Source: Streptomyces sp. NBC_00461
Lineage (GTDB): Bacteria; Actinomycetota; Actinomycetes; Streptomycetales; Streptomycetaceae
Direction of reading: 5' to 3'
Length of the DNA stretch: 64,000 nucleotides
NCBI RefSeq assembly: GCF_036013935.1
Contig: NZ_CP107902.1
Location: 9,705,001 to 9,769,000, forward strand
Part shown: positions 32,978 through 41,242 of the stretch, piece after piece
How positions within the stretch are numbered: the first letter of the stretch is position 1
How the letters are laid out: each line of letters starts with the position of its first letter
Translations under genes and position numbers: made by a program
The notes under the pieces: generated by a model
Database searches by the model: none
Told to the model about the DNA's origin: nothing
The model's input: only the letters and a program-made list of their open reading frames with translations

Positions 32978-33340
32978 TCACGGTTCCAGGAGCAGTTGCC
33001 ACTCCTGCTCCTGGTCGCCGGAGACCGAGCCCTGGTCCTGCGCCGTGAAGGTGTGGAGGAGCGTTTCGCGTGCCGTCGACACGGCCTGCGGCGTGCCCTG
33101 GACGGTCAGGGTCACCGCACCGGACAGATGGCAGGTGGCGGCGGGACCGGACTCGGGCGCCGGGGCCGGGGCCGGGGCCGCCGGACCGTGCTCGAACCTC
33201 GCCGTGTGGACCGTGACACCCTCGTCGGCGGGCGGTCCCTCCCGCGCCGTCCCGAAAGCGGGCTCCAGGGCCCGTACCACCGCGCGCGCGTCAGCGGTGG
33301 TGCCGCCGCTGACGGTGATCGTCAGTTCAGTGCCGGACAT
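32978..33340 (-). CDS. Small conserved hypothetical protein
   Basis: A 120-residue protein with no domain I recognise. It reads as a two-part beta structure: MSGTELTITVSGGTTADARA at the start and LSGAVTLTVQGTPQAVSTAR later, separated by an Ala/Pro linker (PAAPAPAPAPESGP). Both halves have the pattern strand, helix, strand. ATG 33340 has GAGGAG about 12 nt upstream, rather far. It converges on the aldo/keto reductase, 15 bp away, and is divergent from the DUF6328 gene. Likely cytoplasmic. Confidence 0.65.
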   Translation of the reverse strand: MSGTELTITVSGGTTADARAVVRALEPAFGTAREGPPADEGVTVHTARFEHGPAAPAPAPAPESGPAATCHLSGAVTLTVQGTPQAVSTARETLLHTFTAQDQGSVSGDQEQEWQLLLEP

Positions 33341-33501
33341 GGTCGTCGGACTCCTCAGGTGATCGTCGTACGCCATGCGCTCCGTGTAACCGCCTGGTCA
33401 TCACCCAAACAGCTCCCGATTCCCGCACGGCGCGGTCAAGGGTGCGCGAATCGGGAACCCGGGTGGGGAAGACATCCGGGGCGATGGAGCCGGGAGGAAG
33501 C

Positions 33502-33999
33502 GTGCCGGCCACGAAAAGCGGTGGAGAGCTGAACGAGTGGGGGCGCAACGAGACCAAGGATGAGAGAGCCGACCGGAAGTGGAGCGACCTGATCCAGGAG
33601 GTCAGGGTCGCCCAGACCGGTGTGCAGATCCTGTTCGGTTTCCTGCTCACCGTCGTGTTCCAGCAGAAGTACGCCACGCTGGAGGACACCGACAAGACCA
33701 TCTACATCGTCACGGTCGTCCTGGGCGCCGCCACGACCGGCGCACTCATCGGGCCGGTCTCGCTGCACCGCGTGGTGGCCGGGCGGCGGATCAAGACGGA
33801 GGCCGTCGAATGGGCCTCCCGGATGACCTTCGTCGGCCTGGTGCTCCTGCTCGCCACCATGTCCTCCTCCCTCCTGCTCGTCCTTCGGGTCGCGACCCAC
33901 AACGCGGCCGTGCCCTGGATCGTCACGGGCGTCGTCGCGTGGTACCTGCTGTGCTGGGTCGTCGTGCCGCTGTGGACACTGCACCGCCATACGGAGTGA
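33502..33999 (+). CDS. DUF6328 family membrane protein
   Basis: A 165-residue protein. An acidic and polar N-terminal part (GGELNEWGRNETKDERADRK) precedes four predicted membrane helices (TGVQILFGFLLTVVFQ, IVTVVLGAATTGALIG, TFVGLVLLLATMSSSLLLVL, WIVTGVVAWYLLCWVVVPLW). The RADRKWSDLIQEVRVAQTGV motif and the RKxxAxEW-like segment are features I link with DUF6328. GTG 33502 is preferred because GGGAGGAA precedes it; ATG 33484 is in frame but has no site. The 3' end overlaps the convergent gene by 77 bp. Function is unknown. Confidence 0.78.
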   Translation: MPATKSGGELNEWGRNETKDERADRKWSDLIQEVRVAQTGVQILFGFLLTVVFQQKYATLEDTDKTIYIVTVVLGAATTGALIGPVSLHRVVAGRRIKTEAVEWASRMTFVGLVLLLATMSSSLLLVLRVATHNAAVPWIVTGVVAWYLLCWVVVPLWTLHRHTE

Positions 34000-34630
34000 G
34001 GCCCGGGGCGTCGAGCTGCCGGTCGTGCAGCCGGGAGAGCACCAGTACCGAGACCGTGGCACCGATCAGCGCGCAGAACATGTCCCACTGCGTGTCCCAC
34101 ACATCGCCCTGAGTGGCCAGGAACGCGTCCGCGGAATGCCCTCCGACCACCGCGGCCAGCCACTCCAGCATCTCGAAGACGGCCGAGAAGGCGAGGCACG
34201 CGCACACCGTCAGCGGACCCAGCCAGCGACTGCCCCGCAGCGGCGAGGTACGGCTGAGCAGCTCCCGCACCAGCACCGCCGGAACGAAGCCCTGCATGAG
34301 ATGCCCGAAGCGGTCGTACGGATTGCGGTCCAGACCGAACGTGTCCCGCACCCAGTCGCCCAGGGGCACCTGCGCGTAGGTGTAGTGGCCGCCCACCGCC
34401 AGCACGAGCGCGTGCACGGCCAGCAGACAGCACAGCAGGTTCGTCAGCGGGAAACGCCGCCAGGTGAGCACCCCCAGCGGTAGCCCCACCAGCACCCACA
34501 CCGTCTCCAGGAACCAGGTCGTGCGATCGTGCGGGGCCCAGGCTGACAGCGCCAGCCCCGCGACCACGACGGCGGCCAGCGCGGCGGGCAGCTGCCGTCG
34601 CCGGACGGCGGAGTGCACAACAGCAGTCAT
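33923..34630 (-). CDS. DUF2238 (YjdF-type) membrane protein
   Basis: A 235-residue protein with about six membrane helices. The family signature is present: VGGHYTYAQVPLGDWVRDTF, LDRNPYDRFGHLMQGFVPAV and FEMLEWLAAVVGGHSADAFL, then GDVWDTQWDMFCALIGA. Conserved His, Asp and Glu inside helices suggest a membrane-embedded metal or proton site, but no function is known. ATG 34630 is the natural start. The last 77 bp overlap the convergent DUF6328 gene. Confidence 0.86.
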   Translation of the reverse strand: MTAVVHSAVRRRQLPAALAAVVVAGLALSAWAPHDRTTWFLETVWVLVGLPLGVLTWRRFPLTNLLCCLLAVHALVLAVGGHYTYAQVPLGDWVRDTFGLDRNPYDRFGHLMQGFVPAVLVRELLSRTSPLRGSRWLGPLTVCACLAFSAVFEMLEWLAAVVGGHSADAFLATQGDVWDTQWDMFCALIGATVSVLVLSRLHDRQLDAPGLTPYGGAVSTAARRPSTAGTTRRRP

Positions 34631-34721
34631 GGGGACTCCTTCTCGTGGGAGCCCCCATGCTGGCCGAGCGGGTGGGCGGCGGCATGAGTACGGCTACTCA
34701 GCCCCGCCCGGGTCGAGATCC

Positions 34722-35747
34722 TCAGCCCTTGTCGCCCTTGTCGCCGCGCAGCGCGCTCAGACACGTGACGATGGCCTGCTGAAGGTCCTCCAGCCGCTGG
34801 ACCATGTCGTCCTCGACGAACTCCTGCACATCGTCGAAGGTCAACTCCTCGAACGCCTTCGTCGCCTTCTGCAGGCTGCTGTAGAACTTCGTCCGCCGTT
34901 CCTGGACACGCAGTTCGGGATCGGCCTCCACCGTCTCGGCGACGAGGGACTTCAGGGTGTCGTAGGCCTCGGTGGCCCACTCGCCGGTGTCCTCGTCGTC
35001 CTCGAGCTCGTCAATCAGCGACAGGTGCCGCTCGGCCTCCTGGCGCAGGTCGACCGGCGCGTCGATGGTCTGCCCCGCCGGAGTTCTGACCTGGCCCGAC
35101 TCGGCGATCTGGCGCACGTAACCGATCCGGTCGGCCGACCTGCTCTCGGTGGCGACGGCCTTCTTGAGATCATCGGTGCGTACGACGTCACGCGCCAACT
35201 CGGCCTGCAGATCCGGGTCTTCACGGACCCTGTCGAGAAGTGCCTGGCGCGCCGCCCGGGCGGTGGAGGGGTCGGCGAGGATCGCGGCCCGCAGTGCGGT
35301 CGGGTTCTCGGCGACCTCCAGTGCCTTGGTGGGCCGGATGCCCTCGGCGTCGGCCGCCTCGGCGATGGCGGTGCCGCGCTCGGAGGTGGCGCTGTTGCGG
35401 GAGACGTAGTAGCCCAGCCACACGTCGGCGTCCGGCAGTTCCACCTCCTGGCCCGGCGCGAGTGCCTCGAAGTGCGGCACGAGACCGTCGTCGGCGGCCC
35501 GGTCCCAGGCCTTGTAGTAGCGCATGACGCGCTCCGGAGAGCAGCCGGCCAGGTCCGCGAACTCCTTCGCGGACACCTTCGGCGTCTCCTCCGCGCCCTG
35601 ACCGCCGGGCCGTACGCTGCGGGCCACCATCAGGCCGAAGGCCCAGCCTCCGGTGCGCGCGTAGACGCCGAACTCACGCGCGTCGCGCGCCACGAGGTCG
35701 GACAGGGGCGCGGGGGACGTCTCGGACGGGTCGATCGCCAGTGTCAC
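34722..35747 (-). CDS. Conserved hypothetical protein with HTH-like N-terminal half
   Basis: A 341-residue, mostly helical acidic protein that I cannot assign. VSAKEFADLAGCSPERVMRY looks like a helix-turn-helix, followed by YKAWDRAADDGLVPHFEALA and GYYVSRNSATSERGTAIAEA. Later repeats of charged helices (RAAILADPSTARAARQALLD, then RREDPDLQAELARDVVRT-like) and LLMLG-free C-terminal helices suggest an adaptor or DNA-associated protein. The fragment FEELTFDDVQEFVEDDMVQR near the end is strongly acidic. GTG 35747 has AGGAGA 8 nt upstream. Its leader holds the direct repeat TGCAGAA-N1-TGCAGAA. Function unknown. Confidence 0.72.
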   Translation of the reverse strand: MTLAIDPSETSPAPLSDLVARDAREFGVYARTGGWAFGLMVARSVRPGGQGAEETPKVSAKEFADLAGCSPERVMRYYKAWDRAADDGLVPHFEALAPGQEVELPDADVWLGYYVSRNSATSERGTAIAEAADAEGIRPTKALEVAENPTALRAAILADPSTARAARQALLDRVREDPDLQAELARDVVRTDDLKKAVATESRSADRIGYVRQIAESGQVRTPAGQTIDAPVDLRQEAERHLSLIDELEDDEDTGEWATEAYDTLKSLVAETVEADPELRVQERRTKFYSSLQKATKAFEELTFDDVQEFVEDDMVQRLEDLQQAIVTCLSALRGDKGDKG

Positions 35748-35855
35748 CGATGACTCTCCTGTGCAAAGCTGGTCGGACTGCAGAAGTGCAGAACGGCAGC
35801 CTATTGCACCCATTGACGGTGCTTTGACGGGCCTCGGTGGCCGGCCAGGACGGCC

Positions 35856-36827
35856 TCAGCCGAACGCGTCCCGCAGTGCCGGCAGCAGCGTCTTCTCCGC
35901 CCAGTCCAGATAGGCGGGCTGTGACTCGCCGCCGATCTGCACGAGGGCGACCTCGCCGAATCCCGCATCCGCGTAGGGGCGTACGGCCTCGACGAAGTCG
36001 TCGGGGTCGTCGCCGCAGGGGATCGACGCCGCCACGTCGTCGGGAGTGACGAACTGGGTCGCCGACTCGAACGAATCGGGGTGCGGCAACTCGGCGTTGA
36101 CCTTCCAGCCGTTGCCGAACCAGCGGAACTGGGCGTGCGCGCGCTTCACGGCCGTGTCCCGGTCCGGGTCGTAACAGACCGGCAGCTGGCCCACGCGCGG
36201 CTTGCCCTCGCCGCCGTGCCGGTCGAACGCCCTCAGCAGCCCGGCCTCGGGCTCCGTGGCGATGACCAGATCGGCCAGCCTGCCCGCCAGCGCGCAGGAC
36301 TGCTCGCCGGAGACGGCGATGCCGATGGGCGGCGGCCGGTCCGGGAGGTCCCACAGCCGGGCCGACTCCACGTCGAAGTGGGTGCCGCGACGGTTGACAT
36401 GGCCGCCCTCGAAGAGCGCCCGGATGATCTCCACCGCCTCCTCAAGCATCTCGTGACGTACGTCGACAGACGGCCAACCGCCGCCCACCACATGCTCGTT
36501 GAGGTTCTCCCCGGAGCCGAGCCCGAGCCGGAACCGCCCCTCGGACAGCAGTTGCATCGTCGCCGCCTTCTGTGCGACGACCGCCGGGTGGTAGCGGACG
36601 GTCGGACAGGTCACATAGGTCATCAGCGGAATGCGCGAGGTCGCCTGCGCCGCCGCGCCCAGCACGCTCCACGCGTACGGCGAGTGGCCCTGTGAGCGCA
36701 GCCACGGAAAGTAGTGGTCCGAGGACACCGAGAAGTCGAAGCCCGCCTCCTCGGCCCGCACCACATGGTCGATCAACTCACGGGGGCCGGCCTGCTCGGT
36801 CATCATCGTGTATCCGATTTGCACCAT
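35856..36827 (-). CDS. F420-dependent LLM-class oxidoreductase
   Basis: A 323-residue luciferase-like monooxygenase fold enzyme of the F420-dependent glucose-6-phosphate dehydrogenase-like group. Typical motifs are EEAGFDFSVSSDHYFPWL, MTYVTCPTVRYHPAVVAQKA, FRLGLGSGENLNEHVVGGGW and ALFEGGHVNRRGTHFDVESA. It should transfer hydride between coenzyme F420 and an organic substrate that I cannot name. ATG 36827 is used. It is divergent from the serine hydrolase, 75 bp apart. Confidence 0.92.
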   Translation of the reverse strand: MVQIGYTMMTEQAGPRELIDHVVRAEEAGFDFSVSSDHYFPWLRSQGHSPYAWSVLGAAAQATSRIPLMTYVTCPTVRYHPAVVAQKAATMQLLSEGRFRLGLGSGENLNEHVVGGGWPSVDVRHEMLEEAVEIIRALFEGGHVNRRGTHFDVESARLWDLPDRPPPIGIAVSGEQSCALAGRLADLVIATEPEAGLLRAFDRHGGEGKPRVGQLPVCYDPDRDTAVKRAHAQFRWFGNGWKVNAELPHPDSFESATQFVTPDDVAASIPCGDDPDDFVEAVRPYADAGFGEVALVQIGGESQPAYLDWAEKTLLPALRDAFG

Positions 36828-36902
36828 AACCGCCGGGTCCCCCGCGCCGGCGACGGAAAACGGCCTCTCGATTCACGGCGGATCACCGGGGAGGATGCCC
36901 TC

Positions 36903-38342
36903 ATGAGTGCCCGCCCGCTGCCCTCCAGCACCCCCGCCGCCCAGGGCGTCGACGCCGCCGGTGTCCACGCCTTCCTCGACGCCCTCGAAGCCGCCCCCGA
37001 CATCGAACCGCACAGCCTGATGATCATGAGGCACGGACATCTCGTCGCCTCCGGCTGGTGGGCCCCGTACACCCCCGAGCGCCCGCACCTGCTGTACTCC
37101 CTCAGCAAGAGCTTCACTGCGACGGCCGCCGGGATCGCCTTGGGTGAGGGGCTGCTCCGGCTCGACGACCCGGTGATCTCCCATTTCCCGGAGTTCGAGG
37201 CCGACATCACCGACCCGCGCAGCCGCGCGATGCTGGTGCGGCACGTGGCGTCCATGGCCAGTGGCCACGAGGCCGAGACCTTCGACCGGGCGCTCGCCGC
37301 CGACCGCGCGGACCTGGTGCGCGGCTTCCTGCTGCTGCCTCCGGAGCGGGACCCCGGGACCGTCTTCGCCTACAACCAGCCCACGACGTACACCCTTGCC
37401 GCGATCGTGCAGCGCGTCACGGGGCAGCCGCTGACCGCCTACCTCGGCCCGCGCCTGCTGGAGCCGCTGGGCATCGGCAGGACGGCCTGGCAGCGCGACC
37501 GGGCCGGCCGCGAACTGGGCTTCAGCGGGCTGCACGCCACCACCGACGCCATCGCCCGGCTCGGGCAGCTGTATCTGCAGGACGGGGTGTGGGAGGGCGA
37601 GCGGCTGCTGCCGGAGGGGTGGGTGGCCGAGGCCACGCGCCCGCACATCGCCAACGGCGACGGTACGGCCGAGGAGGCATGGCCGGACTGGCAGCAGGGC
37701 TACGGCTTCCAGTTCTGGAAGTCCCGGCACGGCTATCGCGGCGACGGCGCGTACGGCCAGTTCTGCCTGGTGCTGCCCGAGCACGACGCCGTGATCGCGA
37801 CGACGGCGGCGACCGAACAGCTGCAGGAGGTGCTCGATCTGGTCTGGCGGCACCTGCTGCCCGCCTTCGGGCCCGAGCCGCTCCCGGACCGGCAGGACGA
37901 GGACGCCGCCCTGCGGGAGCGGCTGGCGCGACTCGCGCTGCCTCCGGCACCGGGCAAGTCCGCACCGCCGGAGCAGCCGCAGAACTGGTCCGGCGTCGAG
38001 TTCACCCCGTACGGCGGTGTGTGCGCGGACCAGCCGAAGCTGACCGGCCTCGCCGTGACCGCGGACGGCTGGGCACTGCGGCTCACCGAGGACGGACACG
38101 ACCTGGACCTGCGGGTCGGGGAGGACGGGTGGGCCGTCACCGACGAGCCGTTGCCCACCGCGGTGAGCGGCGGATGGGCCGACCCGGACACCCTCGCCGT
38201 CGACATCGTGTTCCTGGAGACACCGCACCGCCTGACCCTGGCCTGCTCACTGCCCGACCGGACGTTCACTGTTCGGTGGCACACGACTCCATTGGGCAGC
38301 ACACCGCTGCGCGCGATGCGGGCGCCCCGCAGCTCAGCCTGA
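36903..38342 (+). CDS. Serine hydrolase (class C beta-lactamase / esterase type)
   Basis: A 479-residue penicillin-binding-protein-like hydrolase. The SxxK motif is S66-L-S-K69 in LLYSLSKSF and the YxN equivalent reads FAYNQPT with Tyr and Gln at the second and fourth positions. No signal peptide is seen, so it is probably cytoplasmic and an esterase rather than a cell-wall enzyme. A C-terminal beta-rich domain of about 100 residues (NWSGVEFTPYGGVCADQPKL) is extra. ATG 36903 has GGGGAGG upstream. Its last 9 bp overlap the convergent pseudokinase gene. Confidence 0.88.
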   Translation: MSARPLPSSTPAAQGVDAAGVHAFLDALEAAPDIEPHSLMIMRHGHLVASGWWAPYTPERPHLLYSLSKSFTATAAGIALGEGLLRLDDPVISHFPEFEADITDPRSRAMLVRHVASMASGHEAETFDRALAADRADLVRGFLLLPPERDPGTVFAYNQPTTYTLAAIVQRVTGQPLTAYLGPRLLEPLGIGRTAWQRDRAGRELGFSGLHATTDAIARLGQLYLQDGVWEGERLLPEGWVAEATRPHIANGDGTAEEAWPDWQQGYGFQFWKSRHGYRGDGAYGQFCLVLPEHDAVIATTAATEQLQEVLDLVWRHLLPAFGPEPLPDRQDEDAALRERLARLALPPAPGKSAPPEQPQNWSGVEFTPYGGVCADQPKLTGLAVTADGWALRLTEDGHDLDLRVGEDGWAVTDEPLPTAVSGGWADPDTLAVDIVFLETPHRLTLACSLPDRTFTVRWHTTPLGSTPLRAMRAPRSSA

Positions 38343-39989
38343 CGACGACCGGAAGGTCCGCAGGAAGGTGTCCAGGGCCTGCCGGTTCGCGGAGTCGTTC
38401 CAGTCGGCGGCCGGAGTCGTCCAGCGCAGCGAGAAGCTGCGGCCACCGCCGAGCAGGAACCCGCGTCCGAAGGTGCGCACCTGAGTGCCGTCGACGTTGG
38501 AGAGCCACTCCATGTCGGCGGCCTTGTGGCCCTGGTACGTCGTCGCCTTGATCTCGCCGATCCGCTGGAAGCCGTCGTCCTTCTCGAGCTCGGGCTCGAC
38601 GTCGTCGCGCCAGACGGCGACGGGGTCGGGGCCCGCGACCGTGCTGTAGGTGACCGCGAGGGTGCGGGGATCGTCGTCCGCGCCGAAGGTGACGCGGTAC
38701 GACAGGTCACGGACGCGCGAGGTCTGCACGCGTGTCCAGTCCTTGGGGAGGGCCACGGAGAAGCCCTCGGGGGAGGTGTAGCGGTGGAACCCCGCCGGCA
38801 GTGCGGTGGTCGGCGGTGAGGACGAGGGCGGCGGTGAGGACGTCGGTGATGCCGTGGCTGTGGCCGTGGCTGTGGCAGCCGTGGCCGGGGGCGGTGCGGG
38901 CGCTTTTGACTGCCGGCCGTCGGGGCGGCTGTCCGGCGCGGTCGCGGACGCGGTGGCGGACACCGGCGGCTGGGGCGCGGCGCCGGTCGAGGACGTACCG
39001 GTGCCGGGCAGCCGGCCGGTGACGGCGAGTGCCGCGCCTGCCACGGTGACGACGGCCAGGGCGGTGCCGAAGGCCATGGTGCGTCTGCTCCACCCGGGGC
39101 CGACATGAAGGGCGGCGGCGTAGACACCGCGCAACCGGGGCCGGGGCACGGATGCGTTCGTCGTGTCGGGGTCCTCGGTGAGGACGCGGGTGAGGGACTC
39201 GCGGACCACCTGCCGGGTCAGCCGCTCCCTGGAGTTCTTCCGCAGCAGGCCCTGCACCGTCTGGGTGAGCGGCCCCGCGTGCACCGGTGTGCGCAGCGGC
39301 AGCCGGTCCACGCCCTTCAGCGTCGCCTCGGGCCGGTCCCGGTCCCTGAAGGGCGGCCGGCCCTCGACCATCGTGTAGAGGATCGCGCCGAGCGCCCACA
39401 GGTCTGCCGCGGGCCCGATGCGCTCGTCACGGGCCTGCTCGGGGGAGGCGTACGACGGTGCGGTGAGCCGCGGCGCCAGGGTCGCGCCGGCCAGTCCGAA
39501 GCCGGTGACCACGACCGAACCCCGGTCCTGCACGAAGATCTGGCCCGGGCTGAGCTCGCCGTGCGTGATGCCCTCGCGGTGCGCCGCCTCCAGCACGTCG
39601 AGCAGCTCCAGACCGATACGCGCCGCCCGCACGTAGTTGAACGTGCCCTGCTGGGCAATGAGTTCGCCCAGTGAGGTGCCGTCGATCCAGTCGGTGACGA
39701 TCCACAGGTCACCGGCCTGCTCCGCGGTGTCGACGACCGTCGCGACCGCGCCCGGGCACATCAGCCCCATGGTCTCGGACATGCGGATGATGCGGGCGGT
39801 CGCACGGGGCGCGGCCTCACCGTCGGGGTCGTCGGGGAGCGCGATCTGGGTGAGGAGATGGGCGCGCCCGACGCTGACGTCCTTGCCGTACCAGCAGACC
39901 CGGTTCGTCTCGCGTTGGACGACATCGACGAGCCGGTACCTCCCAGCGACCAACTCATGCGTGAAGACATGCGCCTTGACCATGGTCAT
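38334..39989 (-). CDS. Membrane pseudokinase (Hanks-type fold without catalytic residues)
   Basis: A 551-residue protein. The kinase fold (10-270) is clear from GITHGELSPGQIFVQDRGSV, SYASPEQARDERIGPAADLW and ALGAILYTMVEGRPPFRDRD. The key residues are absent: no glycine loop, no VAIK lysine (region HLLTQIAL), HRDLKPEN is HGELSPGQ (143-150) and DFG is GFG (163-165). Catalysis is therefore unlikely. One membrane helix (about 303-325) and a Pro/Thr/Ala linker lead to an outside domain (LPAGFHRYTSPEGFSVALPK to the end). It may sense something outside and act as a scaffold. Loss of catalytic residues is seen directly; the role is inferred. Confidence 0.9.
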   Translation of the reverse strand: MTMVKAHVFTHELVAGRYRLVDVVQRETNRVCWYGKDVSVGRAHLLTQIALPDDPDGEAAPRATARIIRMSETMGLMCPGAVATVVDTAEQAGDLWIVTDWIDGTSLGELIAQQGTFNYVRAARIGLELLDVLEAAHREGITHGELSPGQIFVQDRGSVVVTGFGLAGATLAPRLTAPSYASPEQARDERIGPAADLWALGAILYTMVEGRPPFRDRDRPEATLKGVDRLPLRTPVHAGPLTQTVQGLLRKNSRERLTRQVVRESLTRVLTEDPDTTNASVPRPRLRGVYAAALHVGPGWSRRTMAFGTALAVVTVAGAALAVTGRLPGTGTSSTGAAPQPPVSATASATAPDSRPDGRQSKAPAPPPATAATATATATASPTSSPPPSSSPPTTALPAGFHRYTSPEGFSVALPKDWTRVQTSRVRDLSYRVTFGADDDPRTLAVTYSTVAGPDPVAVWRDDVEPELEKDDGFQRIGEIKATTYQGHKAADMEWLSNVDGTQVRTFGRGFLLGGGRSFSLRWTTPAADWNDSANRQALDTFLRTFRSSSG

Positions 39990-40102
39990 CCCTCGTCGAA
40001 CCCCTGGGTCTCACCTTTCACAGAGGTACGGGGAGCGCGACGGTGTGTGTTCAAAGGATCCACAAATCATTGGCGGCCGCCGCCATTTGTTCACGTGCCG
40101 TC

Positions 40103-40124
40103 GGGGAATCTCGCGGAATTCCCC
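40103..40124 (-). terminator. Hairpin downstream of the threonine dehydratase-like gene
   Basis: GGGGAAT (40103-40109) pairs with ATTCCCC (40118-40124) around an 8-nt loop, 50-70 bp past the stop at 40174 on the minus strand. The rest of 39990-40173 is relatively AT-rich and should contain the pseudokinase promoter. Confidence 0.5.
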
Positions 40125-40173
40125 TTTACCTGACCGGATTTCAACGGAGTGCTCTCCGGACGCTGCCACGGAC

Positions 40174-41142
40174 TCAGCGCAGCCCGAAGCGTTCCGCCCA
40201 GTCCATGACGTCGCCGGTCGTCACGTTGCCCCCGCACACGACCAGACCGAGCCGAGCGCCCTCGCCGACCCGCTCCAGGACCCGCCGGGCCGCGGGCAGC
40301 AGACAGCCGGCCGCGGGTTCGGCCCACACCTTGGCGTGCGCGGCGAGGTCGAGCGTGCCCCGCACCGCCTCCCGGTCCGGCACCACGAGCACCTCCTGGA
40401 CCAGCGCGGAGACATGGTCGTAGGTCAGTTGCGAGACGGAGGGCGCGCTGAGCGTGGACACGATGGAGGACAGGGCGACCGGCACCGGGCCGCCCGCCGC
40501 GAGCGCCTCCGACATGGCCTCGGCGCCCTCGGTCTCCACACCCCAGATCCGCACGCCCGGCCGCCGGTCCCGCAGCGCCGCCGCGACACCGGAGATCAGT
40601 CCGCCGCCGCCGACGCTGACGAGGACGTCGGTGAGGTCGCCCGCGTCCGCGGCCAGCTCCAGGCCGACGGTGCCCTGGCCGGCGACGACCACCGGATCGT
40701 CGAAGGGGTGCACCAGCGTCAGCCCCTCCTCCCGCAACCGCGTCGCGAGCGCGAACGCCCCGGCCATGTCGTCGGTCAGCCGCACCGACGCACCGGCTGC
40801 CTCCGCCATCTCGACCGACCGCGCGGGCGCCGAGCGCGGCATGACCACCGTGGCCTTCACATGGAGGGCCGCGGCCATGACCGCGAGGGCGATCCCGTGA
40901 TTGCCGCCGCTGACCGCCACGACTCCGGCGGCCCGCTCGCCTTCGCTCAGCGAGAGCAGCTTGGCCGTCGCCCCGCGGGCCTTGAACGAGCCGGTGCGCT
41001 GGAGCAGTTCGAGCTTGACCGTGACCGGCGCGCCGAGCAGCGCGGTCAGTCCCGGGCTCGGCAGCGTCGGGGTACGCACCACGTGCGTGGCGATGTGCTC
41101 GGCCGCGGCTTCGACCTCGGAGATCCCGATCAAGACAGCCAC
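40174..41142 (-). CDS. Threonine/serine dehydratase-like PLP enzyme
   Basis: A 322-residue fold-type II PLP enzyme. Lys54 in TGSFKARGATAK should bind PLP, GGNHGIALA is the substrate loop, and GGGGLISGVAAAL the phosphate-binding turn. It has no regulatory ACT domain, so it resembles catabolic threonine ammonia-lyase, serine racemase or related eliminases, acting in the cytoplasm. ATG 41142 is used. It lies 100 bp downstream of the polyprenyl synthase gene on the same strand, perhaps on the same transcript. Confidence 0.88.
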   Translation of the reverse strand: MAVLIGISEVEAAAEHIATHVVRTPTLPSPGLTALLGAPVTVKLELLQRTGSFKARGATAKLLSLSEGERAAGVVAVSGGNHGIALAVMAAALHVKATVVMPRSAPARSVEMAEAAGASVRLTDDMAGAFALATRLREEGLTLVHPFDDPVVVAGQGTVGLELAADAGDLTDVLVSVGGGGLISGVAAALRDRRPGVRIWGVETEGAEAMSEALAAGGPVPVALSSIVSTLSAPSVSQLTYDHVSALVQEVLVVPDREAVRGTLDLAAHAKVWAEPAAGCLLPAARRVLERVGEGARLGLVVCGGNVTTGDVMDWAERFGLR

Positions 41143-41242
41143 CTTTCCCGCACGGGAGCGACGACCCGCGCCGCTCGACCCTTGCGTGCGAGACGGCCTG
41201 GGTCAAACGGATTCGGAACCGGCGGGGGAGGGCGGCGGTCTC

